DNA of 64,000 nt. Source: Hymenobacter arizonensis. GTDB taxonomy: Bacteria; Bacteroidota; Bacteroidia; Cytophagales; Hymenobacteraceae. Position numbers and translations under genes: made by a program. The notes below the pieces were generated by a model. The model saw nothing but the letters and a program-made list of their open reading frames with translations. It was not told the DNA's origin and searched no databases. Below are positions 8,294 to 17,293 of this stretch, one piece after another; position 1 is the first letter of the stretch, and each line of letters starts with the position of its first letter. The DNA is taken from contig NZ_FOXS01000010.1 of NCBI RefSeq assembly GCF_900115775.1, positions 1 through 64,000 of the forward strand, in the 5' to 3' direction.

Positions 8294-9048
8294 AGACGGG
8301 CGATGATTTCAGTGGTGAGGTTGCGGTAGTCTTCGGCCCCGTTGCTGGTGGGCGCGTAATCGAACAGGTTTTGCTTTTCAATCTGCGCTTCCGACAGCTT
8401 GCCGTTTTGCCGGATGCTGGTGGTCATGAGCAGCGGCCCCGTCACGGCGTTGTCGCGCATGATGGCCACCACGTCGTGGTGCAGCGACAGGCGGTAACTG
8501 GCCGAGTACTTTGTCAGGAACAGCCCGCCGACCTTCAGGCGGGGGTTGAAGTTCTTGCCCATGATGGCGCAGGCGTCGAGCAGCGTGGTCAGGCCCTCGT
8601 AGCCGTAGAACTCGGGCTGCACGGGAATGAACACGGCGTCGCTGGCCACCAGCGCCGCGTAGGTGAGGCTGGTGAGCGCCGGGGGTGTATCAATCAGCAC
8701 GTAGTCGTAGTCGGCCGCTACTTCCTCCAGCTGGTCGCGCAGGAAGAACTGGTAGGTGGGCTGCTGCCCCAGTATCTTCTCGAGTTGCGTCAGCTCCCGC
8801 GCCGACCCGGCCAGGCCCATCCCCTCCCCCACCCCGACGATGATTTGCTTGAGCGTGCGCTCGCCCTTGATGACGGTGCCCAGATGAGTCGCCACGTGGG
8901 CGGCAAAGCTCATGGTCAGGTTGTGCTGCGGGTCGCAGTCCAGGAACAGCACCCGCTGCCCGCGGCGGGCCAGCTCCTGACCGACCGTCAGCGTGGAAGT
9001 GGTTTTACCAACCCCTCCCTTATGGTTGGCAAAAGTGATAATTTTCAT
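8290..9048 (-). CDS. parA: ParA partition ATPase
   Basis: A 252-residue protein from the ATG of MKIITFANHKGGVGKTT. Walker A deviant KGGVGKTT is at residues 10-17, Walker A' VLFLDCDPQHN near residue 40, and Walker B YDYVLIDTPPALTSL near residue 125. It lacks an N-terminal DNA-binding extension, so it is a small type Ib-like or MinD/Soj-like ParA; regulation may then come from the partner protein. Its job is to move and place plasmid copies along the nucleoid. It is the first gene of a two-gene operon, with candidate centromere repeats just upstream (9098-9376). Confidence 0.95.
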   Translation of the reverse strand: MKIITFANHKGGVGKTTSTLTVGQELARRGQRVLFLDCDPQHNLTMSFAAHVATHLGTVIKGERTLKQIIVGVGEGMGLAGSARELTQLEKILGQQPTYQFFLRDQLEEVAADYDYVLIDTPPALTSLTYAALVASDAVFIPVQPEFYGYEGLTTLLDACAIMGKNFNPRLKVGGLFLTKYSASYRLSLHHDVVAIMRDNAVTGPLLMTTSIRQNGKLSEAQIEKQNLFDYAPTSNGAEDYRNLTTEIIARL

Positions 9049-9097
9049 GAGGTAGCAATGAGGGTGATGGGGCAATATTACAAAGCACGGCCCGAAT

Positions 9098-9376
9098 GAG
9101 CATACTCCGCATACCAGTAATACTGAAAATGTCCAACATTCTGAGCATGCTAAACATATCAGAAGTTTCGAACTCAGCTAAAGCTTCATTGGGCTGAATA
9201 GTGCGTTTTTGCGCGCATTAATCGGATTCTGGCAATAATTAGAATGTCGAGAATGCTGGATATGCTAAGCAAGTAACTGCCTGAAAATATGTTGTACTTG
9301 TTGGGCATACCCAGAATGTTGAATATGCTGGGTGTATTTTACACTTTTTCTGAAATCCAGGTATACTCAGCATACC
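9098..9376. promoter_or_regulatory. Candidate parS centromere repeats
   Basis: Upstream of parA there are repeated, partly inverted words: GAGCATACTCCGCATACC (9098), CCAACATTCTGAGCATGC (9133), AGAATGTCGAGAATGCTGG then ATATGCT (9241), CATACCCAGAATGTTGAATA then TGCTGGGTGTAT (about 9306-9336, an inverted repeat around AATGTTGAAT), and TATACTCAGCATACC (9362). Shared cores are AGCATACC, AGAATGT and ATATGCT. Such clusters beside par operons are usual binding sites for the ParB partner. Confidence 0.55.
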
Positions 9377-9913
9377 GTGATGTAACAACCATATTTGCCC
9401 GCAGCGGCCATGGTGGGGGAGGGGAATGCCTCAGCCCGTTGAATCAGGCCAATGGGCATCGATGAATGCCCGTAAGGAAAAGTAGCCTGGTCCAACGGGC
9501 CGAGGCATCAAAGGCAATGCAACCGGTGATGGCATAGTCGAGTAGATTAGGCCGGCGCGGTGGGGCACATTGTCTGATGCACATTGTCTGATTATAGAAA
9601 TCGAACGCCCCCAAGAGTTGAGTCCAATTCTGTTTTTGATGCGAGATAGTCCACGCAATCACTTCAGGCCCGAAATTCTGAGGCGCTCGAAGCAAAAACG
9701 AAAAATAAAATGGCCGTCCATTCCTGCCGGAATGACGCCCAAAATGAGGGAGGCGTTGCCCAACCAGCAGCGTACTTACGCCCCTGCGCTTGGTCAGCGA
9801 AAGCCGTCGCTCCAGCGGGTGTTTCCCGGTCTGTCAAAAGCTAAGTTCGAAATCAGCCACAACGTCGCTTAAAACAATACCTAAGGGCAGTAATCGCATA
9901 TTATCGTTCCACA
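9377..9913. other. Stretch without a supported gene
   Basis: Short open frames exist on both strands (for example a minus-strand frame 9444-9695 containing GPEVIAWTISHQKQNWTQLL) but none has a recognisable domain or a good start. The stretch may hold debris of an earlier insertion. Confidence 0.4.
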
Positions 9914-9943
9914 TATTCCACATAACCCACATTATGTGGAATA
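9914..9943. repeat. 12-6-12 palindrome upstream of recombinase pair
   Basis: TATTCCACATAA (9914-9925), spacer CCCACA, TTATGTGGAATA (9932-9943): a perfect inverted repeat. Two inverted arms of 11-13 bp around a 6-8 bp spacer is the layout of tyrosine-recombinase core sites (dif, FRT, loxP). It lies 216 bases before the first recombinase gene. An operator or hairpin is the alternative. Confidence 0.5.
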
Positions 9944-10158
9944 ACATCTTGTGCGTATTTAAACACAAACCTTGTACGTAAATAAGTACAATTATAAGAG
10001 CAGTAAAAATTGCGCTTGATGTGCGTATTTAATTACAGATTGTCAATCATTTATATTGGATTTGGGGCAGTCATGACTTGCTAGCTGAAGATAGGTAGAG
10101 TAATATTGCGCTGAAATAACTGCGCAATATCATTTTTCCAATTACCTGTCCGTAGCTG

Positions 10159-11214
10159 ATGACCCTACAAGCTCGATTTCCCACCCTTTTTGAGCAGCCC
10201 TATTCAGGGGAATGGCTCGCCGAACAAGACGAGCATTTCACACCCAACACGGTTAGCGCCTACGGCCATGCGTTGGTGGATTACTTCCGGTTTTGTGCGA
10301 TGCAGGGCATCAATCCTCCTGATGCCAATCGGGCCGACGTCTTGGCTTACGTCAGAGACCTCAAGACACGGTCCAAATCCGTTGCGCATGCTAGCCCTGC
10401 GAAGCGTCCCCAGTACGCGAGAAACACCGCGCATGAAGGATTTGCTAACGCCACCATACGCTTGAGAATAGCAACCGTCAGGCTGTATTACGACTACTTA
10501 ACGGATGAAGGAATCAGGGTTAAAAATCCAGTTAAAAAAGGCCAATACACAAAGTTCAGAACGTTTGGTGGGGGGAAGCGCGGCCTAGTTGCTCGGTACG
10601 AGAAGCCCCCTTGGCTGCCGAATGAAACGCAGTGGCAGGCACTCTTGAACGCGGCGTCATCCGAACCCATTCGAAACCGTTTCATGCTGGCTTTGGCCTA
10701 CGATGGGGGCCTGCGCCGGGGGGAGTTGTGCGCCCTGGAGGGCGGCGACATGGACCCTTCCGGGCCATTGGTTCGGTTGCGGGCAGCAACTACTAAGACT
10801 CAACGGGCCCGAGAAGTGCCTTATTCGCAAACAACGGCCGACCTGTACAAGGCTTACCTGAAGCACCGCCGGCGTTTAAACCCCACGTCGGACCTGCTTT
10901 TTCTGTCAGAATCACGGCGTAACAAAGCTCAACCCCTCACATTTTGGACTTGGTCCAAGGTAGTGCAGGCTCTGGGGAAACGAGCTGGCTTGCCGTTGCT
11001 TACAACGCACACGCTACGGCATTTGCGCTTGACTGATTTAGCCCGGGCCGGTTGGACGCTGCCTCAAATTGCGGCTTTCGCTGGACACAGTAGCGAAGAC
11101 ACCACGAAGTTATATATACACTTTAGCGCACAGGAATTGAGCGAGCGGTTCCGTCAAACGCTTGGTTCGCTGCTGGACTGGCGACAGGAAACGTTGAAAG
11201 CCTCTCTGGTATGA
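10159..11214 (+). CDS. Tyrosine recombinase, TnpA-like
   Basis: A 351-residue integrase. The N-terminal core-binding domain covers residues ~10-125. Catalytic residues are Arg186 (YDGGLRRGEL), Lys213 (TTKTQRA), His284 and Arg287 (TTHTLRHLRL), His310 (AFAGHSS) and the nucleophile Tyr319 (TTKLYIHF); the set is complete, so the enzyme should be active. Length and the four-base overlap (ATGA) with a second, larger recombinase match the TnpA-TnpB arrangement of Tn554-family transposons. It would act with its partner to cut and rejoin DNA at the element ends. Confidence 0.9.
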   Translation: MTLQARFPTLFEQPYSGEWLAEQDEHFTPNTVSAYGHALVDYFRFCAMQGINPPDANRADVLAYVRDLKTRSKSVAHASPAKRPQYARNTAHEGFANATIRLRIATVRLYYDYLTDEGIRVKNPVKKGQYTKFRTFGGGKRGLVARYEKPPWLPNETQWQALLNAASSEPIRNRFMLALAYDGGLRRGELCALEGGDMDPSGPLVRLRAATTKTQRAREVPYSQTTADLYKAYLKHRRRLNPTSDLLFLSESRRNKAQPLTFWTWSKVVQALGKRAGLPLLTTHTLRHLRLTDLARAGWTLPQIAAFAGHSSEDTTKLYIHFSAQELSERFRQTLGSLLDWRQETLKASLV

Positions 11215-13487
11215 GTAAACACCAAACCTCTGATACAGTACAAAAGGAGGCCGTTGGGAATTGGCCTTTTCAACCTCCCTCCTTCGACAGGAGTTTCACC
11301 TTAACCCCTTTGGAGAAAATCGCGCTGGCCACTTGGAAAGCGCACGACAAGACGGGTAGGGGCAGCAATGCCTTCAAAAAGGAGACTAGACAGCGATTGA
11401 ATCGGCTCATCCAGCCCATCGAGGCCGTTCTGCTGCACCAAGGAGTCCTCACAGGGGGAGAATTCCGCGTGATGAGTTGCGTTTCATTACTCCTGCACGA
11501 GATGCATCGACGGCAAACAAGCCTATGGGCTTGGGACGACACCGCGTGGATAGAAACAGTTGGCAAAACGTTAAGGGAGTTTAAAAGCCTTGACCATGTC
11601 ACTCTAGGCTCCGCTGTAAAGTCAGCTGCTCGAGACCGTCAGTACCTATTGGCCTGCGCTTATCTCTTATGTAAAATTCCAATTTATCAGTTGGTTGCTG
11701 GTCATCAACCACTCATCTCCGCTCAATACATGTTTGGAAGAGCCGCCGTCGAGAAAGCGATGCAGACCCTGACGGCGGAGAGCAACCGAATCGGACGGAC
11801 CTCATGGATGGTTAGCGTGGCCACCTGTTCGGCACTACTGGCCAATCGGTGCCCAGATGTCGAAAAGCTCACCCTACCTGTTTTAGAAAAGCTGTATGAA
11901 AAACATTCTTCGGGCGTAAAATTAAAAAGGAGTTATATTACATTATCTAATATACTATACAGTCTTGAAGTGCTACCCAATTGTCTGCCTACGCCCTGGA
12001 AGGGGAATAGGAGTGGGGTGACAACTGGAATGGCCGACTCTATACCCGCTGATTGGGCTCGTTTAATCCAGGCGTGGTATGAGAATTCAGAAGAAAGTGA
12101 TGATGTGCGTGGTTATGTGAAATTAGTGGTTGCCAAAGCGGCAAGGTGGGCGGCTGAAAAATTTCCAGGCGCCTCAAGTGCACATCAATGGACCCGAGGA
12201 ACGGCCAGAGCCTATATAAGGGCTGTGTCAAGGATGACGGGAGGACAGTGGCAACACCCGAAGTTCAAAGCACCGCGCAATCAGGGTGAGCCGCTAAGCG
12301 CTTATTATCAGGCGCGTTTGCTGGGTGGGTTACGAATGTTTTTCAAAGATTGTCACGAATGGAAATGGTTTCCCATATCCTTCAACCCAGACCGCTCCCT
12401 GGCCACTCCCAGGAGCATTTCGGCTAGACAGGGACCTAACCCCCGGCCAATTACTTACGCACAATGGACCAAGCTGTGTGAAGCGGGTTTGTCCCTAACG
12501 GAGGAGGATTTCCCTATTGCTCATCCAGCGCTGGTCAACCAGGGTGCTCTTCCCAGAATTTGTTATCCACTGGATTTGAATCGAGCAATGGCGCTCGTTT
12601 GGCTCCATACAGGATTGCGCTGCAATGAAATCCACCGGCTACGAGTAGGATGCATACGACCTGAACACCCCGAAGGAAACGAGAGCAGTTCCTCAACCCC
12701 CGCAATCTGTTTTTTGACCGTGCCTGTGGGCAAGAATGGTTTTGGTTATTCGAAGCCAGTCTCTCAAGTAGTGGGAAATGCTGTTGAAACATGGGAGAGA
12801 AGTCGTCCTTCTGTTCCCAAACAATGGGATGATAAAACGACCGAAGCAGTGGATTTTTTATTTGTCTGGCGGGGGAAACGTGTGAGTTATAATTACCTCA
12901 ATAACACTATCATTCCTGTGTTATGCCGAAAAGCCGGCATTCCCCTCGAAGACGCCTTGGGGAAAATTACCAGCCATCGCGCTCGACATACCCTCGCCAC
13001 CCACCTAGGTAATGCTCCAACGCCACTGAGCGCTTCCGACAGCCAGAATTGGTTGGGACAACTAACCCGTGGCTCTCTCGGATATTACGCTGATGAAAAC
13101 GTGCACAAGCTTCTCGAGGCCTACGCTACGGCGAATCATATTAGTATTGACAAACGCCAGCTGGAGCAGTTAAAAGGACCCTCTACGACTGGCGGTGACC
13201 TGGTAACCGCAGGCGAATCCGAGCCCTCCGTCGACCTCGTCCACGGCTTCTGCACCTATGAGTTCTTTGCCAAATGCAGTCAGAAAACGCCGTGCACGAA
13301 TTGCTCATTTTACAAACCCAAAGAATCGCTGTATAGCCAAGTGCAGGAAGCAAAAAGTAAGTTGTTACACCTGCTGCACCACCTGCCACTCATCAAGGAA
13401 GCCCGCCAAGCCGTTGAAGAAGCGATAGCAATGCATGAAACGATGCTTGGCCATCTGCGGTCTAACGAAGGAACCCACCCAAGCTGA
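11211..13487 (+). CDS. Large tyrosine recombinase, TnpB-like
   Basis: A 758-residue protein overlapping the previous gene by four bases. The recombinase domain is in the C-terminal half: Arg in LVWLHTGLRCNEIHRLRVG, HRAR in ITSHRARHTLATHLG, and Tyr in TRGSLGYYADENVHKL. The last ~100 residues carry a cysteine cluster (GFCTYEFFAKCSQKTPCTNC) and a predicted coiled coil, as in Tn554 TnpB and related large recombinases. The N-terminal ~330 residues are helical and not assignable. No TnpC-sized third gene is evident downstream. GC is lower than in the flanks (A+T-rich codons around 11900-12200), which fits acquisition with the mobile element. Confidence 0.88.
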   Translation: MSKHQTSDTVQKEAVGNWPFQPPSFDRSFTLTPLEKIALATWKAHDKTGRGSNAFKKETRQRLNRLIQPIEAVLLHQGVLTGGEFRVMSCVSLLLHEMHRRQTSLWAWDDTAWIETVGKTLREFKSLDHVTLGSAVKSAARDRQYLLACAYLLCKIPIYQLVAGHQPLISAQYMFGRAAVEKAMQTLTAESNRIGRTSWMVSVATCSALLANRCPDVEKLTLPVLEKLYEKHSSGVKLKRSYITLSNILYSLEVLPNCLPTPWKGNRSGVTTGMADSIPADWARLIQAWYENSEESDDVRGYVKLVVAKAARWAAEKFPGASSAHQWTRGTARAYIRAVSRMTGGQWQHPKFKAPRNQGEPLSAYYQARLLGGLRMFFKDCHEWKWFPISFNPDRSLATPRSISARQGPNPRPITYAQWTKLCEAGLSLTEEDFPIAHPALVNQGALPRICYPLDLNRAMALVWLHTGLRCNEIHRLRVGCIRPEHPEGNESSSSTPAICFLTVPVGKNGFGYSKPVSQVVGNAVETWERSRPSVPKQWDDKTTEAVDFLFVWRGKRVSYNYLNNTIIPVLCRKAGIPLEDALGKITSHRARHTLATHLGNAPTPLSASDSQNWLGQLTRGSLGYYADENVHKLLEAYATANHISIDKRQLEQLKGPSTTGGDLVTAGESEPSVDLVHGFCTYEFFAKCSQKTPCTNCSFYKPKESLYSQVQEAKSKLLHLLHHLPLIKEARQAVEEAIAMHETMLGHLRSNEGTHPS

Positions 13488-14141
13488 AACGATAACACTC
13501 GAAAGGAAGAAGGCGACCCGGCTTCCTAGCTACGTCGGCAGCACCCCATGGAACGGATTGCCCAATCCAGGTTGGCTGTATACAGTAATCGCCCCCTGGC
13601 ATTTTCCACCAAGCGCAGCGTTTATTGGGCCATAGGGTTAAGGGGCACGTCGGCCTAATCGGTGAGGACAGCCGGGTTGTCAGGCGAGAACCCGGATTGG
13701 ACCAAGATGACACCGGATGGCGAGATATCCAGAAGCGCTGGCCGCAAGCCGTGGCTGGCGGACAGGGTAGAAGGCCGCGCGGCGGGCAAGGTGGTGCATC
13801 ACACCCGCCTCCATGGGGTGCATCACTTGGCCAAAACGATGTCGGTGCGCAACTGCCCGCGCAGCTAACCCGACCTGATGACGGTTCGAATCTGACGACG
13901 GACGTTGCGTGTCGCGATAGCCTAGTACCAACGGATGGCTTTGGACGTGAACATCGCGCTGGCGCACGGGCGATGACGGACTAGCTACCAGCGCCTCGCA
14001 GCTTGCTTGACAACGCATACTCGGCTTCCTTCAGGCACGTGTACGGGCGTAAGTAGGTGTCTAGCAAGCAGACGTGGGCTCAGGCCGGATGGGGGAGAGC
14101 TTGAGGCGAAGGAGCATTCAGAGGCATTACCCGCGGAGGGC
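13488..14141. other. Stretch without a supported gene
   Basis: Between the large recombinase and the first WH1 gene. Open frames occur on both strands but overlap each other, lack recognisable domains and look like high-GC shadows. The transposon right end is probably here, but I could not find its match by eye. Confidence 0.4.
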
Positions 14142-14573
14142 CTATTGGCGCCGCATGAGCAACGATTCCAGGTCTGCGGTGGCAAACTTATTGCCCAAGT
14201 CCAACAGATACACTTTCAGGTCTGGGTTGAACTTGCCTGTTACCAACCCTAAGTCCGCATCCACTCGCAGGGTGGAAAATAAAAGCATATAATGCTTTCA
14301 GCTATTGCCCTGCCGGAAGGTCTCGAACTTGATAGCTTGCATGAGCCGTTTTGTGGCCACCAACAGCGCAGCATACTGCTTTTCACCCTCAGTAGAGCCC
14401 GGAAAAATGTCACTAAATGCCAACTCAAAGGTTAATTGTTGTCCATCCCGAGTCAGGCTTTTCAGGGCCAAGGCAAAGAGGCGGGCTTCCTCTTGGCTGA
14501 AAGCCAGGGGGGAACAAATGAACACCTTGCTTAAAACATCAACCTCCGGGTCGTTGGGTATAACCGCATTCAT
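14142..14573 (-). pseudogene. WH1-only Rep_3 paralog 1, one in-frame TGA
   Basis: Read from the ATG at 14573: MNAVIPNDPEVDVLSKVFIC SPLAFSQEEARLFALAL ... AIKFETFRQGNS, TGA at 14298-14300, then KHYMLLFSTLRVDADLGLVT and GKFNPDLKVYLLDLGNKFAT to ADLESLLMRRQ and TAG. The total is 143 codons in one phase. It aligns end to end with the intact paralogs at 15576, 17904 and 18403 and with residues ~15-165 of the initiator at 5990. The stop is in the variable hairpin before the (L/P)LFS strand and could be a mutated TGG. A truncated 91-residue protein is the alternative. Confidence 0.72.
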
Positions 14574-14824
14574 GGCAGCAACGGAAAAATGGGTCGTTAA
14601 ATATGTTTGTGTGCTTGTGTCCGGGCTTTCGAGCACACGAGGGAACGCTTGAGCGATTACAGCATCACAAGCCTGGCCCGGGAACGGGGAGAATTAGCGC
14701 ATAGCATTGGGCCGGACGGGTGAGAATTAGCAAAAAACAGTGGAAGCATTACTGCTAGGGCAATGGACTAACATGATGCGGCAGCAGGAGTGGCCGATGG
14801 CGCGGAAGAGATAGAAGCCACGCC

Positions 14825-15505
14825 CTACAAGCGCTGACAGGCTCCGCATTTATTGCTGTTAGAAACCTCCTCTAGGCCCGGGTCATAAGCCAGGTAGGAA
14901 ACGCGGTCTCCACACCGGGGAAAGGAATCGCCTGCTTCGTAGTAGTGGTAGGGCACTGTGAAGAGCGCCGCCGAGCGCCAACCAGCTAACTGGGCGCGCA
15001 CTGGGGGTAACTGCCGCTGAAACGCGCGCAGGTCCGCTTCGCTGAGCACCAGCCGCCGGGGAGGCAGCAAGTGGTTCAGGGCGTGGAGGACTCCTTGGCG
15101 GACCTTCGTCAGCAGCTGGCGCAACGCATCGGGCGCGAGCGACTGGTCCGCGTCAAGTCCGGCCATCACCGGCTGCAGGAGCCGGTGCAGGTTGGTCAGC
15201 GGCTCTCTTGCCCGGGGCAGTTTCTCGTCTTGGAAGATGTCGCGGAACCCTTCCACGGGAATATCCGCGTTGTCAGGGGTTAGTACCCAGGCCAAATTAA
15301 AGCCCATGCTTTGGTAAAAGTGAAGCACTGCCGTCAGGACGTCCGTGCTCCCACGGCCGGTACTTTCGAGCCGGGTGTAAGCCGCGCGCGAGACCCCGGC
15401 CTTGCGTGCCACCAGGGCAGGTGGCCAATCGTTAGGTACCAGGGACTCGGCAGCCAGCATCGCCCGGAGGTGGGTGAGGCGCTCGCCAATATGGGCTGAA
15501 ATCAT
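14825..15505 (-). CDS. XRE-like regulator with Cys tail, copy 1
   Basis: A 226-residue protein. Residues ~5-70 form a lambda-repressor-like helix-turn-helix: IGERLTHLRAMLAAESLVPN, ALVARKAGVSRAAYTRLEST, TAVLHFYQSMGFNLAWVLTP. The central ~120 residues are helical (NLHRLLQPVMAGLDADQSLA). The tail has RCGD near residue 197 and CGAC near 222, a possible metal site of C-x22-C-x2-C type. It is about 60 percent identical by eye to the protein at 18844. Both sit inside runs of WH1-only Rep paralogs on the same strand, so it probably regulates them or works with them. Confidence 0.8.
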   Translation of the reverse strand: MISAHIGERLTHLRAMLAAESLVPNDWPPALVARKAGVSRAAYTRLESTGRGSTDVLTAVLHFYQSMGFNLAWVLTPDNADIPVEGFRDIFQDEKLPRAREPLTNLHRLLQPVMAGLDADQSLAPDALRQLLTKVRQGVLHALNHLLPPRRLVLSEADLRAFQRQLPPVRAQLAGWRSAALFTVPYHYYEAGDSFPRCGDRVSYLAYDPGLEEVSNSNKCGACQRL

Positions 15506-15575
15506 AAGTTAAAGGAGGAAACGCGGAACGGTAAACCCGGCGAATTGCTCAGGCGTGAAAGCAAGGATGGTGAAC

Positions 15576-16010
15576 CTAGCGGCGCATCAACAGCGACTCC
15601 AGCTGGGTGGGGGCGTACCCGGCGGCTAGGTCTGACAGGAATTGTCTCAGGTAGTCGTTGAAGACGCCGGTTACCAGTCCTGTGTCCTGGTCGATGCTCA
15701 TCTCGGTGAACAGGGGAATGCGGTGGCTGAAGCGCTTGCCTAGCCGCAGCCCCTCGTATTTAAGGGGCTGCACGAGCCGCTTCTGGGCCTTGTCCAACCG
15801 GACTAACTGGTCGTCTGCGTTCATATCCGGCAGAACGTCTCCAAACGTCAGCTGGAAAGTAAGCCGTTGGGAATAGTTGGTCAGACAACCCAAGGCCATA
15901 ACAAACAGGTGTGCCTCTACCTCTTCCAAGGCAAGTGGGCAGCTAACGAATAGGTCGTTCGGAAGCACCGGGTGCTCGGCATTCAGGGTGGTGTTTTTTT
16001 TGGTAAGCAC
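15576..16010 (-). CDS. WH1-only Rep_3 paralog 2
   Basis: About 144 residues from a GTG at 16010; there is no ATG close by, and CTG before NAEHPVLPNDLFVSCPLALE is another candidate start. It follows the initiator's first winged helix: SCPLALEEVEAHLFVMALGC, LTFQLTFGDVLPDMNADD, AQKRLVQPLKYEGL, IPLFTEMSIDQDTGLVTGVF, then TQLESLLMRR and stop. The second winged helix that reads iterons is absent. In pPS10 RepA, WH1 is the dimerisation domain. It lies 70 bases upstream of XRE copy 1 and 67 bases after paralog 3. Confidence 0.75.
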   Translation of the reverse strand: MLTKKNTTLNAEHPVLPNDLFVSCPLALEEVEAHLFVMALGCLTNYSQRLTFQLTFGDVLPDMNADDQLVRLDKAQKRLVQPLKYEGLRLGKRFSHRIPLFTEMSIDQDTGLVTGVFNDYLRQFLSDLAAGYAPTQLESLLMRR

Positions 16011-16077
16011 TAGAAAATGGATTACTAAGTGAGTCCCCAGCGATTGCGGCAACTGAGGGCCGCGTTGGGTCTGCTCG

Positions 16078-16554
16078 TTAAGACAAAGGCCGCGATGTAG
16101 GCAATATTTCGTCGAGCTGGGCCACGTTGAGCAGGTAGTCACGTAGCCCAGGATTGAAAAGCAGGGTAACCAGGCCATCCACGCACCCAATCCGGCGTTC
16201 CTGGGTGTCTTCGAGTAGCCGGCGCACGTGGTAGTGCTTAAGGGCGGCCATCTCGAACGAAAACCTAACCGCGTCCAGCTGGTGCAATGCGCAATAGATT
16301 TGCTCATCCGGCGTGTTTTCACCCGGTGTGGTCTCCTCTAACGGGAACACGTAGTGGTCGCGAATCACGTAGCCATCGGAACGAATTTGGTGCAGCACCC
16401 GGGCCATGAGGAAGAGCACGGGCTCGCCGGGCGAAAATTTGCGCACGAAGTTTTTATTCCAATGCGAGCGCACCATCTTAAAATCGGCCTGTTCGTAAGC
16501 CAGGCGCAACACGAAAGGAGTCGAAAATGGAAGCCGACGGGGCGGGGGGTGCAT
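16078..16554 (-). CDS. WH1-only Rep_3 paralog 3, most diverged
   Basis: A 158-residue protein from the ATG of MHPPPRRLPFSTPFVLRLAY; a later start at MVRSHWNKNF is possible. The order of elements is that of the other WH1 paralogs: FSPGEPVLFLMARVLHQIRS, DHYVFPLEETTPGENTPDEQ, IYCALHQLDAVRFSF, GLVTLLFNPGLRDYLLNVAQ. It shares FNPxLRxYLL with the initiator (FNPLIMPYLL) and the others. It probably heads a minus-strand run with paralog 2, XRE copy 1 and paralog 1. Confidence 0.65.
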   Translation of the reverse strand: MHPPPRRLPFSTPFVLRLAYEQADFKMVRSHWNKNFVRKFSPGEPVLFLMARVLHQIRSDGYVIRDHYVFPLEETTPGENTPDEQIYCALHQLDAVRFSFEMAALKHYHVRRLLEDTQERRIGCVDGLVTLLFNPGLRDYLLNVAQLDEILPTSRPLS

Positions 16555-16622
16555 ACAACGAATAGAGAAGCAGATACCAGACGGAAAAAAAATAGGCAAC
16601 CCTGCCGTCCTAGGATAGGGCT

Positions 16623-17248
16623 TTTACAGGGCGTTGCCTGCCTGCCTGCCTGCCTGCCTGCCGTTGCGCGCTGCTTCGCCAGCTGCACCCGCCGCAGCGG
16701 CTTGCTGTATACTTGCAGCCAGCACTGCGCCGGAGACGTCAGCTTTTCGGAGTACATGGCCCATACCCGTTCCCCATCCCAGTCCAATACACCCCTCAGG
16801 TCTTTCCGGCCTTTGCCGGGCCCGAAGAGGGAGAGAGCTTGCTCGCGCAGGGCCGTGGGGTTGGACCTGATGTCCATGGTGATGGCTCGGAGCATGGCAA
16901 ACCGGCCGTCCTGAAACTGGTAGTAGGTTCTAAATTCCTTGGCGTGCTTGCCAAACCAGCCGCCTTCCCGGCTCGGGGCATCCGGTACATCCGCACGCCC
17001 AGCTCATCGTCCGCTGAGAAGAGGACGAGCCCGGGAAAATTGCGCAGCGGCTCGCCGAAGGTGTGGCTTTGCATCCCTTTGAGAGAATCAGCCACCGTTC
17101 CGGTCGTGCGTTGGGTGGGGTCAGGGGCGGGCGCGTCAGCCAGGGAAGAGTCGGTGGCGGTATCGGGCGGCGCCTGCGAACAAGCGTGGAGCAGCAGGGT
17201 GCCGGCTAGGGCGACGATGTGAAGCACGAGCCGGTAGGGGAGGAGCAT
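16623..17248 (-). pseudogene. Lipoprotein gene broken by a frameshift
   Basis: The ATG at 17248 gives MLLPYRLVLHIVALAGTLLL then HACSQAPP, a lipoprotein signal with Cys after the hydrophobic core. The frame continues through FGEPLRNFPGLVLFSADDEL to YRMPRAGKAAG near 16970, after which sense continues only in the next phase: GGWFGKHAKEFRTYYQFQDG, RFAMLRAITMDIRSNPTALR, LRGVLDWDGERVWAMYSEKL. Near the 3' end are seven GGCA units (16635-16662). One phase beyond them stops at once at ~16623; the phase now open runs on into the next gene. One indel near 16970 therefore separates a signal peptide and linker from the folded part. Function unknown. Confidence 0.6.
16635..16662. repeat. Tetranucleotide repeat (TGCC)7
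   Basis: Seven perfect TGCC units, GGCA in the sense of the lipoprotein gene, at its 3' end. Tetranucleotide runs inside genes slip during replication and shift the reading frame; here a change of unit number would change the C-terminus. Confidence 0.85.
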
Positions 17249-17293
17249 GATGGAAAGCGATAGCGATAGCGAGGCCAGAAGAGCAGCAACGTA

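Noticed and set aside
9431..9872. Short frames on both strands between parA and the recombinases
   Set aside because: No recognisable domain, no good start, and they overlap one another.
13625..14018. Overlapping frames after the large recombinase as a possible TnpC
   Set aside because: Size is near, but the sequences are low-complexity Arg/Gly text without TnpC features.
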